64,000 nt of DNA, taken from positions 1,312,501 through 1,376,500 of the forward strand of contig CM060131.1 of NCBI GenBank assembly GCA_030522415.1, in the 5' to 3' direction. Below, in pieces: positions 21,409-31,760 of the stretch; the first letter of the stretch is position 1; every line of letters begins with the position of its first letter. This DNA comes from Channallabes apus (lineage: Eukaryota > Chordata > Actinopteri > Siluriformes > Clariidae). The notes below the pieces were generated by a model that did not search any database, was not told the origin of the DNA, and saw only the letters and a program-made list of their open reading frames with translations. The position numbers and the translations under genes were made by a program.

Positions 21409-23559
21409 GTGGCCGCGTTACAGGACGCACTCAATGACGCAGACTGGGACATGTTCAGAAACAGCTCCGATGATGACGTCAGCGTGTTTACGGAAGCGGT
21501 TGTGGGATTTATTGGGAAGCTAGTAGACGATACGGTAGAGAAAAAGACTATCAGAACGTTTCCCAACCAGAAGCCATGGGTGGATAAAACCATCCGCGAC
21601 GCTCTGAGATCTCGCACCGCTGCCTACAACACGGGACTTGCGTCGGGGGACATGGAACGGTACAAGGCTGCGGCATATAACATGCGGAAAGCGGTGAAAG
21701 AGGCGAAGCAGCGCTACGGGAGAAAACTAGAGTCACAGCTTCAACAGAGTGACTCTAGGAGCCTGTGGCAGGGACTGAGAACAATAACGGATTATAAAGT
21801 ACCAACATCCGGTATGGCGGACGCGACTCTGGCAGACGAGCTCAACACCTTCTGTGCTCGCTTCGAGGCTGCAGCTAAAGACGCTAGCGATGCTAATGCT
21901 AATGGCGCTAATGCTAACGGCGCTAATGCTAGCGGCGCTAACGGCTGCAGACAGGAAGACACTGCCAGCACCGGGAACGCGATCATCATCTCCGAGCACG
22001 ACGTGAGGAGAGCCTTCAAGAAAGTGAACACCAGGAAAGCAGCAGGACCAGACGGCATCTCAGGCCGTATCCTCAGAGCCTGCGCAGACCAGCTAGCACC
22101 TGTGTTCACTGAGATATTCAACATCTCTCTATCTCAGTCGGTGATCCCCACATGCTTCAAAGAGTCCATCATTGTTCCTGTCCCGAAGAAACCACATCCT
22201 GCTTCCCTCAATGACTATCGCCCTGTAGCCCTCACCTCAGTAGTGATGAAGTGCTTTGAACGCCTTATCAGAGACTTCATCATTTCTTCACTACCCGACA
22301 CACTGGACCCACTACAGTTTACAATTTTCTGACTGGCAGACCACAGGCAGTAAGGATGGGTGGACATGTCTCAGCTACACTCACTCTCAGCACTGGAGCC
22401 CCCCAGGGTTGTGTTCTGAGCCCCCTGCTGTACTCTTTGTACACCCACGACTGCGTGGCCACTACCAACTCCACCTCCATCATCAAGTTTGCTGACGACA
22501 CCGTCGTGGTCAGACTGATCACCAACAATGATGAGTCGGACTACCTAGAGGAGATTGGAAATCTGGAGAACTGGTGCCAGAGGAACAATCTCCTCCTGAA
22601 CGTCAGTAAGACAAAGGAGCTGATAGTGGACTTTAGTACAAAGCAGGAGAGGAACTACCAGACCCCCGTCATCAACAGGAGCCCAGTGGAGAGAGTGGAC
22701 AGCTTCAGATACCTCGGTGTTCACATCACGCAGGACCTATCATGGTCCTGTCACATCAACACCGTGGTAAAAAAAGCCCGGCAGCGTCTCTACCACCTCA
22801 GACGCTTGAGAGACTTTAGACTGCCCTCCAAGGTGCTCAGGAACTTCTACTCCTGCACCATAGAGAGCATCCTGACGGGAAACATCACGACCTGGTTCAG
22901 GAACAGCACCATGCAGGACAGACGAGCTCTACAGAGGGTGGTGCGATCAGCCGAGCGCATCATCCGCACTGAGCTCCCTGACCTGCACTCGATCTACAGC
23001 AAGCGGTGCTGGACTAAGGCCAGGAAGATCATGAAGGACCTCAGTCACCCCAGTAATGGACTGTTCTCTTTGTTGCGGTCTGGGAAGCGATTCCGCTCCC
23101 TAAAGGCCAACACAGAGAGGCTGAGGAGGAACTTCTTCCCGCAGGCGATAAGGTCTCTCAATCACACCTCCACACAGGACTAATAACATCTTTTTAAGCT
23201 CACAACACTGACTTGACAATCATGGACACATTCATACACACTTGCACTAAATATTTATACATCTGGACAATTGCACGTCACTTTCATTAGTCACTTTCAT
23301 GCATACTTGCACAACCACTGACACTTTCTACCTTATATTTCTATATTTTGCAATATTTTATGCCCTTATTGTACAGTTAATTTTACTAGTTAAATTTATT
23401 TCTTTAGTATTTCCTTTTTATTGATTATTTATTTTATGTACAAGCTTTTATTTTCTTTTTAAGGTCACTGGCGGTCGTATAAGCATTTCACTGCATATTA
23501 TACTGTGTATGACTGTGTATGTGACAAATAAAATTTGAATTTTTAATTTGAATTTGAAT
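21407..23559 (+). pseudogene. CR1/L2-group LINE, 5'-truncated and internally deleted
   Basis: Nearly the same sequence as the plus-sense of the element at 47977-51358. It starts inside the linker between endonuclease and reverse transcriptase. The frame is open to about 22330, then lacks about 205 bases relative to the other copy. The loss removes reverse-transcriptase motif A (FIDYSSAFNTI in the intact copy) and shifts the frame. The second frame, 22356-23183, holds motif B (GAPQGCVLSPLL) and the catalytic FADD motif, and runs to the natural end. The 3' end is a short tandem of AATTTGAATTTG type at 23530-23559, as in CR1/L2 elements. Dead copy. Confidence 0.85.
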
Positions 23560-23560
23560 C

Positions 23561-24015
23561 TACCTCAGGGCCCGGTCACCTCTTCTTGTTGTGCAGCGTT
23601 TTCCGCCACACTTTGTCTTTCTGTGTCTTACCCTCTTGCTTGAGGGTGTCAATGATGGCCTTCTGGACAGCAGTCAGGTCGGCAGTCTTACCCATGATTG
23701 CGGTTTTGAGTAATGAACCAGGCTGGGAGTTTTTCAGGAATCTTTTGCAGGTGTTTAGAGTTAATTAGTTGATTCAGATGATTAGGTTAATAGCTCGTTT
23801 AGAGAACCTTTTCATGATATGCTAATTTTTTGAGATAGGGATTTTGGGTTTTCATGAGCTGTATGCCACAATCATCAATATTAAAACAATAAAAGGCTTG
23901 AACTACTTCAGTTGTGTGTAATGCATCAAACATTAGACTTTCATATATTTTAATCAGTACATTACAGAAAATAATGAACTTTATCACAATATGCAATGTT
24001 TTTCAGAAGGACCTG
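23561..24015 (-). mobile_element. Tc1-like transposon, 5' end only, deleted
   Basis: Read on the minus strand, CAGGTCCTTCTGAAAAAC begins at 24015 beside a TA (24016-24017). A long noncoding terminal region follows, then the transposase start codon at about 23695 ('MGKTADLTAVQKAIID', typical of a fish Tc1 subfamily). The coding sequence continues for about 20 codons, loses internal sequence, resumes briefly and ends at 23561. The catalytic part is gone. It abuts the LINE tail directly. Confidence 0.75.
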
Positions 24016-24820
24016 TATGTGTTATTTCACAATCTGCAAATGTTGTCCTACAATGTACATATTCAATGCTATGAAAACAAAAATACTTAATGTAACAATG
24101 TAGTCTGTTATGTGCAAAAAAAAAAAAAAAAAAAAAAAAAACCTGTAGGACCAAAAAAATAAATAAATTAAAAAAATCAATCCGTGGCGACAGTTTTGCA
24201 ATTTGTCCCCCGCACTCACAAATACTTAAACTGTTCCCTCAGTTTAACAAATCGTGGCCACGGATTAACAAACTGTATGCACAAATTTCCAATCCGTACG
24301 CTCAGATACCGTACTGTTTGCATATTTATTCTTAACATGAAGACTTATTTTGGTGATTTTATTATAAGCTTTTTACCCAGAGTTAGATGCATGCTGCACT
24401 GTTAATGTTATTATTAAATAACGCCTATTATTACATTGCATTTAGTTTGAGAGCAAAGTAATGACAACATAAACTGTACATTATTTGTTTTGTATTGCTT
24501 TTTACCTTCTCTTCTCCAAACTCACACTGCATGATTTTCAAAGTCATCGGATCACCATTGTTTTCACACTGTACTATCTGTGGTAGCATTTAGTTGCTGC
24601 TGTGTTCACACTGCACAATGAATTGGCGACAGGAGATTACTGTACACACTGCATGACTTTACAATAGGAAGAATCGCCAACAACTCTGTCTGGTGTGCAA
24701 GCTACAGCCAAACGCACACAAGAAGTGATAAGGAAACAACCCCAGATCATGCTGACATTGTGGTCTATAATTCCTCCCTGAACAAACAATAATTAAAAAA
24801 AGATGACGTCCTTGTTTAAG
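24016..24820. other. Noncoding; poly-A and a short repeat block
   Basis: Contains an A run of more than 20 bases at about 24115-24140. A block at 24180-24330 has recurring 'AACAAATCGTGGCCACGGATT' type words, including a near-palindrome around GTGGCCAC. The segment 24520-24720 resembles noncoding fish DNA transposons ('CACACTGCATGA' recurs three times). No gene is seen. Confidence 0.4.
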
Positions 24821-27287
24821 ATCCCATATGGTCAAAACTGAAATTTCATGGCTTTTTTCATGGTAACTGAGGTCTAGGGGCTATGTAACTACCATATAAG
24901 TTTCAAAACAGTCAATCCACAGTAGAATGCACACAGCCTGCATAAAGTAGCTCTGCCTTTTCACGAGCTGCTGTGACGTCCAATCTACTCAGTCACCGCT
25001 TTCAGTCACCATCAACCACCATCCCACCCTTCTTTTGCCAAAACATCACGTCCATGCCATTGCTGAACAACAATAACATGAAAACAAGTCGAAAAAACGC
25101 TGTTCAGTCGATAGATGTCGAAACTACATCATTACACAGGCTTCCGAACAACATTAATATAAAAGACCAGTGGCACGTCAGCTTCAGCATCATTCACACA
25201 GCCATTCCATTAAACTTTAAAAATTTACATTTAAAATTTTATGTAGTTAATAGAAGTTAATTGATAAAGAAAATCTATTTATGACATTATTTTTGACAGC
25301 ATTATTATTATTTATTAAAACTTCAGACAACAACAATTAGTGCCACGAGGTTATTTGCAACACTATATGTTCTACAAAATAGAGGACTACACACCTTACA
25401 GCGCAATATAATGTGGCTTTAGAAGAGGAAAGGTAGGTTTTAAGAAGTGAGCAAGTGATGAATTAGTATTATACTGTAGGTCCCAAGCAGATACAGTAAC
25501 AATAATGGGTGCCCTACCTTATGCAGTCTCCATTGATGGCTAAAAAACATTGATACAAGTAGGCTATGGTTAAAGTGGTGACCTTATAAAGTCTTAAATG
25601 TTTTGTTTTCCCTTCTCAACGCATTATGCATTTACTCACCAATAATGGCTACCTTTTTAATTTGGTCAAGTCTCCAAGTCGAAGGAGCCCAGCAGCAGAT
25701 TCCGTACCATGGCAGTAGCAGAGGTGGCAAGGCGGGCTGCTCTCCACGCTTCTGCCTGGCAAAACACCCCAGAGCCCTTTATAACTTCAATCTGAAAAAT
25801 TATTTCACATCACAATATTAATTTATTGGCAACTTTTAGAAACTTTTCATGTTTCATACTGATTCTTATATTTATCTTCCCAATAGTTAATAGGATTTTA
25901 TGTATAAATGCAGATTAATGATAAAGATACATGCAGGGTAAAACTGCAACAGGAACAGTACAAAATAAAAACTTAAAAACTGACAGACATTCAGAGTAAA
26001 ACAGTGCAAGATAAAAAGAAAAACTGTACAAAACATACATGCAGGGTAAGCATTGGTGGGAGCAATGTCCAAGCAGTGTAGAGAAATATTTCTGTACGAC
26101 TTCATTGTTTTGTGCTGTGTAGTATAGTATTGTAATAGCTGATCAGAGTGATCAACTCCCCATGTGCTGGTTGTACGCAGTCACAGGACATGGAAATGTC
26201 CTACATAAGGCAGTATTTTAGCCACCTGGAACTAGCTTGTTTGTGCTAAATAACATTACCGATAGCAGTGTTATAAGCTAACCAAAATGGAGCCAAATAC
26301 ACATTAGCAACCATAATCTAAAGCTATCCAAAACAAGCTGAATATAAACATCTGTAAACTCCATAAGGCATTAGCTTAGCCACCGGGAAATATCATGTTT
26401 GTGCTACATGAGGCAGCATGTTAGCATGATTTACCTAAACTATATAAATGGCATTGAAAGCCAATGTGTCACACAAGCTGACAAGAGCTAGCTGTAGTGA
26501 GGAAAATATTTACTAATATTAGTTTAATATTATCAGAATAAGAGTTATATAAGACTTAATAACTTACCCAGTGTAGCATGGGTCTATTCTCTGTTCAAAA
26601 TGCTCCTGTTCGTCGTCGGAGTCACACAGTCTTCTTCTGAGGTAAATGTAAACTCCTCCAACTTTCCAGGAGTTTCCTCGGATGTGTAAGCGCGTGCCAT
26701 CTTCCAAAACGTGCAGAAAACTCACTGAATCTGAGTCAGGGGGCGTGGCCTAGTATGTAAATTACTCAGACTGATTTCCATGTGATTGGCGTGTGGGCGT
26801 GTCCTGCCTTGGGTCATTAGCATATAAGTGCGACAGAAATTCTGTGCCTCTCCTTGGTTTATACGGATTACATAAACTGAGAATATTTGTTTTCAATGTG
26901 ACTTGCATCATTTAAAAGTAGACACTTTAAGCTTTATATAGATATATTTCTCATTTCAGTTAATTTTAGTGACGTGTTTCAAAAAGATTTTCACGGAGAC
27001 TGAGGTTTCATATATGTGCATATATCCTCATACTTGTATACTGTATGTGGGCAAATAGGATTAGTTTTTTGCATTTTTGTTTTTTTGTTAGTTCTTAGTT
27101 ATTGCCTTGATAATAGAAAATATGAGCTAGGCATCATGTATGACAGTTGCCAAAGTGAGATATGAGCTAAAGTGACCAGATCCTGCCATAGGAGACATAT
27201 CTTGTATGTACATATAGGGCTTATATGTGGACATAAAGAAGCAATACAGGAGACCTATATGGCCTGTATATGCACATATACAGATGT
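24821..27287. other. Noncoding; possible old DNA-transposon sequence
   Basis: No supported gene. Around 26590-26830, a minus-strand ATG (about 26700) opens about 39 codons of acidic sequence next to GC-rich text (GGGGGCGTGGCC). From memory this resembles the 5' exon of a family found inside fish DNA transposons, but I cannot confirm it. The rest is AT-rich with simple repeats. Confidence 0.3.
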
Positions 27288-28197
27288 CGCCTTTAAGACT
27301 GCGAGTGTTTTCCCGCGGGATGCCGCAATTTAGCGCGCGGCGTGCCGCGACTTGCCGGAGGCAACATTCGGGAATTTTAAATAAATGTGTTGCGCTTCAC
27401 TGAATATCCGCCAGATGGCGCATGGAAGGACTTTATCTAAAAGCCGGACCAAGTACAACAATGAATGTAAGGACGCGGATGAACAGTGCTGAAGCGAACA
27501 TTCATTCATTCATTCATCTTCTATACCGCTTAATCCTGTGTTCAGGGTCGCGGGGGACCTGGAGCCTATCCCAGGAGACTTCGGGCACTAGGCGGGGTAC
27601 ACCCTGGACAGTGTGCCAATCCATCGCAGGGCACACACACATACACACACTCACACACCCAATCACACACTACGGGCAATTTGGGAACACCAATTAGCCT
27701 AACCTGCATATCTTTGGACTGTGGGAGGAAACCGGAGTACCCGGAGGAAACCCACCAAGCACGGGGAGAACATGCAAACTCCATGCACACAGAGACGGGA
27801 ATCGAGCCTGCCCGGGGAATCGAACCCAGACCCTGGAGGTGCAAGGCGACAGCGCTAACCACTACACCACCGCGCCGCCTACTGAAGCGAACATGAATTT
27901 TATTTTGTTTTATAATAGATCTTTCATGATGAATGAGTGTATATGTGCTTCACATTATCAAACACAGGAAAAGGAGACAGAAATTATTGAGGGATCCTCT
28001 GAAAAAAGTAAACCTAGCTATCGTTCGTTTAATGTGTTTTTTTTCCTCATTCCAATAGTAAAAAAAATAATTTGCTCTTTTTAACTAAAGTGTCTAATTC
28101 ATGCTTATGGGTGAATCTTTTTTTTTTTTTTTACTTTAGTATAATTCTGTTTACAATAGTGAAATATTTCATTTTGATCAAGGTACTCTTATTAGGT
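27288..28197 (+). repeat. Dispersed repeat R1, copy c, with SINE insertion
   Basis: Runs from ATACAGATGTCGCC to CTCTTATTAGGT. Without the inserted SINE (27502-27881) it corresponds, in reverse orientation, to 47406-47938. Short open frames in it (for example one starting at 27422) are shared between copies but are interrupted differently, so I do not regard them as genes. Confidence 0.7.
27502..27881 (-). mobile_element. tRNA-derived SINE, full-length, with target duplication
   Basis: On the minus strand it starts with a tRNA-like head: GGTGGTGTAGTGGTTAGCG (A box) and GGTTCGATTCCCC (perfect B box). A long body follows (including 'CCACAGTCCAAAGATATGC') and it ends in an (ATGA)n-type tail, seen here as ATTCATTCATTC. 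A 13-bp target duplication CTGAAGCGAACAT flanks it (27489-27501 and 27882-27894). The inverted R1 copy at 47406-47938 lacks the SINE and has one copy of the target. The type resembles HE1/V-SINE families (from memory). Confidence 0.9.
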
Positions 28198-29333
28198 TGA
28201 GTGTGATTTGCGCATGCGCAGTCTTTAGACCATAGTTTTGCCGGTATAATTTTATTTCCGCCTCAAACCGGAGCATGACGTTGAAACAAGTAAGGAAGGA
28301 TATCAGAACCTGTATTTCAGTTACTGTTAGTTAAAGCCCCTGATTAAACTTAAATCTAATCCATTCACAAAGGACATTTCTGCTTCAAACCAAAGTTCGC
28401 TGTGTCACATGACCTCATGACGCAGCATTATCACGGACTGAGTCACGTCGTACTGGCGCCCCGAGTTTCTCAAAGAAAACTCCTTTAAACCAGGTAAGAA
28501 AGCAAACTCGTGTCATTTCTATGTTAAATGTATCTCTTATATGAGCAAATTCATGATTTATGTCAGGAACAACTACTTTGTAGATTGAGTTTTGTGTCCG
28601 TGTTTGCTACTGTCGCTAAAACCACCTATATTACCTGCATTAGCATTAGCTAACTAACGTGGTGATTTTCAAAAACACCGGAGTTTCTACAGTAAGTCAG
28701 CGGCAGTAAGAAAATAATTATATTTAAGTACCGTTGGTTAACAATGTAAAAATTAATAGGAAAGTGACGTAAACATAGAACAAGCTAATTTGGAGTGAGT
28801 GCTGTTTGTAGTGTACTGCTTTCTATACTTTATACACACTGTAATTAAGATTTGCTAACATAAGAACTTGAGCCAGTCCAATTTTTGTTTTTACCTTTTT
28901 TTTTTTTTTTTTTAAGATCAGTAATGAGTTTCTGAGAATTATATCTGCTCCACTTCAAGCAAGATTACTGGTTTCCTTGGACAAGCAACACTACAAACTA
29001 ATTGAGATCATCAGAAACTAGGGAGGAACCCGTCAGAGAGAAGACCAGAGATATAATCTTCATCTTCAAGTTCTTGATCTGGTATGTACTCGCTCAAAAG
29101 CAGAAATTAGCTTGGTGTCAAATGTAATCTTGTGAATGGAAGCCACAGGACCTGAGCAAGGCATCCACATCAAGTTGGCTGTGATGCACTAAATTAAAAC
29201 ATAACTAGCAGAATAAAACTTTATTTTAACTTGTTCACAGGTTAGTGTATGCTGTCTGAATACAGGTTTCAATGTCTGCCATGTTCATTTTTTCACGCTT
29301 TACAAGCCTAACATAACCAACAATACTATGTTT
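28190..29333 (+). pseudogene. Gene-like module M1, copy A (exon remnants)
   Basis: Nearly identical to 47931-47976 plus 51359-52444. It shows exon-like architecture: a GC-rich 5' part with a donor at 28493/28494 (CCAG|GTAAGAA), a pyrimidine tract and acceptor (TTTTAAG|ATCAG), an exon at 28917-29081, and a donor CTG|GTATGT. The exon frame that looks protein-like (containing 'RIISAPLQARLLVSLDKQ') has an in-frame TAG at 29019-29021. It could be a pseudogene exon of a fish lineage-specific family or a noncoding transcript. Copy A loses its 3' exons where M2 begins. Confidence 0.45.
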
Positions 29334-29348
29334 ATATACACACACACA

Positions 29349-31470
29349 CAAGGGCGTAGGTTTGCTACCTATGACTCCAACTAATACCCCATCCCCCAAT
29401 CCCCTTTTCCACCCCCCAATCCCCAACCCACTGCCCCACCTACCAACCTCCCACCCCAACTATGTCCACTGAATACATGTTTTTCTTAATATGGTGCGAA
29501 ATCACTTTACATTAATACTAGCAATGCTTCGATTGATATTAATCCACTCGAAATGCAATTCATTAAGTTAAATTAAGGAATAGTGTAAAGTTAAAGGAAT
29601 GTTTCATAACTGACAAAAAGATAGTCTTTAATAAAATAAAAACTATTCTTTATTGAGCCTAATCCAAAGGAAACATCTCAATCATCTGTATATATATAAA
29701 AGTAGATTACATCTAAACATGAACTACTAGGTAGAGTACCACACAACAGCTCAATGCCTATTGCTCCTATATGAAGGAGAGAAAAACATGCCTTCGCCTC
29801 TCGTTAACAGAAATAAACTGCTGGCATATTTGTTTGACATCAATATTGTCCAGGCTGTTCTTTTTTTCTTCTGATAAACACCAAAGATGATATTTTGTAG
29901 AATGCTGAAAACCTGTAATCATTGATTTACATAGTATTTGTTTTTCCTGCTACGGAAGTCAATGTTTTCAGCTTTTTTCCCCAATATCTTATTTTGTATT
30001 CAACAAAATAAAGAAAATCATTAAAGTTTGGAAGCACTTAAGGAGTAAATAGTGAGTAAAGTTTTTTTGGGGGTGAACAATGGCTTTGACCCTAACTCTT
30101 TCCCTCTGACTGCACTAGGACCGGACAGCATTGCCACCTGATGAAATAGCGTGACAAAAAAGTGAAATGTCAGTTCAAAACTTTTGCCAAAAACACTAAT
30201 GAATCACTTACATCCTCAGCCTATCACTCCTCATAATGCTAAATATTAGTATAATCAACATGTATAATACACGCACACATATTATATGTTATATACTGTA
30301 TAATCAACATTCAGATTGACCTCCTGTGAACTCGCCTCTTCACCTGAACTACAACATGGCTGATCTGCTTCTGTCCCCTAATTGAAAAACATTGAGGGAT
30401 TCCTTATGAGCATGCACAGAGAATGCCTCAGCCTATTATTGGTAACAATGTTAAATCTCAGGACAACTACAGTGGCTTGCAAAAGTATTCCCCCCCCCCC
30501 CCCGTGAACTTTTCCACATTTTGTCACATTACAGCCACAAACATGAATCAATTTTATTGGAATTCCACGTGAAAGACCAATACAAAGTGGTGTACACGCG
30601 AGAAGTGGAACGAAAATCATACATTTCAATGATTTCAAACATTTTTTTTTTTTTACAAATAAATTAACTGAAAAGTGGGGTGTGTGTAATTATTCAGCCC
30701 CCTTTGGTCTGAGTGCAGTCAGTTGGCCATAGACATTGCCTGATGAGTGCTAATGACTAGAGAGCACCTGTGTGTAATCTACACTCTCTCCATCGCTGTC
30801 TGATATACAGCACAGGTGTTTAGGTTCTGTTACCTGACAAAACAGGATAAACACATGCCATTTAAACAGCAATCATTTTATTTCACTTTTTCTGAGTCTT
30901 AGTGTGCAAACCTCGAATCAAATCATTAATGTTCGCCAAGTCAGTGAATGCATTTTAAAAACTATTTGTGCGAAGTGGATTGTCTATTGGTGAACTGTAA
31001 CAAAATTCTAGCCATATGGCAATATTAGTATATTAGTTTATCAATTTCTTTCACAATACTGATTTCTGACAAACAGTCATTAGATTAGGAGACTGACAGG
31101 GATCATATTTATACTTTTACATTTAGCTGTTTAATCTGCTGCTAGTTTTACGTCCGTATTCACAGACTATATCCTGGCCTGCTGTACTGAATGTGAGTCC
31201 ACTGCATTTGGCGCTGCTTGTGTCTGAACGCAGCCAATAGTCTATCACATGATGGCAGGGAAAGGCACAGCCAATCAAAATGTTCATATGTGTTTTGGGG
31301 GCGGGAGGACTCAAGGAGGGAACGTGATTTATCCCTTTCTGCGTGTCTAGGTTAATGTTGACAGAACGATTAAAAAAAAAGTGGATTAAATTATTGGTGG
31401 GGACATTTCAATGGTCGGAGGATATTGGTGGGGACACATCCCCTCCGTCCACCCTAAATCTACGCCCCTG
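29349..31470 (+). mobile_element. hAT-like non-autonomous element M2, copy A
   Basis: The ends are imperfect inverted repeats: CAAGGGCGTAGGTTTG at the left and CTAAATCTACGCCCCTG at the right, a pattern I associate with hAT elements (CAGGGGCG...). No transposase frame. A C-rich block at about 29375-29460 is shared with copy C but missing from copy B. A Tc1-like remnant lies inside at 30470-30835. The right flank (about 31471-31628) is common to all three copies, so they arose by duplication of a larger unit rather than by three insertions. Confidence 0.6.
30470..30835 (+). mobile_element. Tc1-like terminal remnant nested in M2-A
   Basis: Starts CAGTGGCTTGCAAAAGTATTC, a well-known fish Tc1 end, followed by the noncoding terminal region (CCACATTTTGTCACATTACA) and part of the 5' untranslated region. 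No transposase is left. A C run of about 15 bases lies at 30490-30503. The same remnant is in M2-B and M2-C, so it predates the duplication. Confidence 0.7.
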
Positions 31471-31627
31471 TATATATATATAATTTAAAACTATTTATTC
31501 ATTTGTCTTTTATTTACTTACTTACTAGCGAATGCTTTTTTAGGGCTCTAAAAACTACGGCAGTATGAATGACAATGGAATAGGACGTGTGAGTTGCACC
31601 GGTCACACACACACACACACACAATAA

Positions 31628-31725
31628 ATATACAGATGTCGCCATTAAAAACCTGCGTTTCGAGAAAAGGGATCCCGTGACTTGCCGCGGCTTTGCGCGG
31701 CTGCGTGCGGGAAGCTGTGAACATG
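31628..31725 (+). repeat. Dispersed repeat R1, partial copy d
   Basis: The R1 start (TATACAGATGTCGCCATTAA) joins the end of the M2-A flank. R1 similarity fades after about 90 bases into a GC-rich stretch that leads into the exon-like unit at 31761. Confidence 0.5.
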
Positions 31726-31760
31726 CCCTTCATTACCTGTAGGGGGCAGTCGTGTTTCAG

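Noticed and set aside
27839..28084. 81-codon frame after the SINE in R1
   Set aside because: It joins SINE and R1 sequence by chance. The inverted SINE-free copy shows a different reading.
30378..30638. 86-codon minus-strand frame, also near 60104-60352
   Set aside because: It is the complement of a Tc1-like noncoding terminal region. The poly-C run gives its glycine run.
31123..31314. 63-codon frame present in all three M2 copies (also 42302-42493 and 60834-61025)
   Set aside because: The copies are recent duplicates, and the differences among them that I see (C/Y, D/V, R/L, S/N) all change the residue, so there is no sign of protein-level selection.
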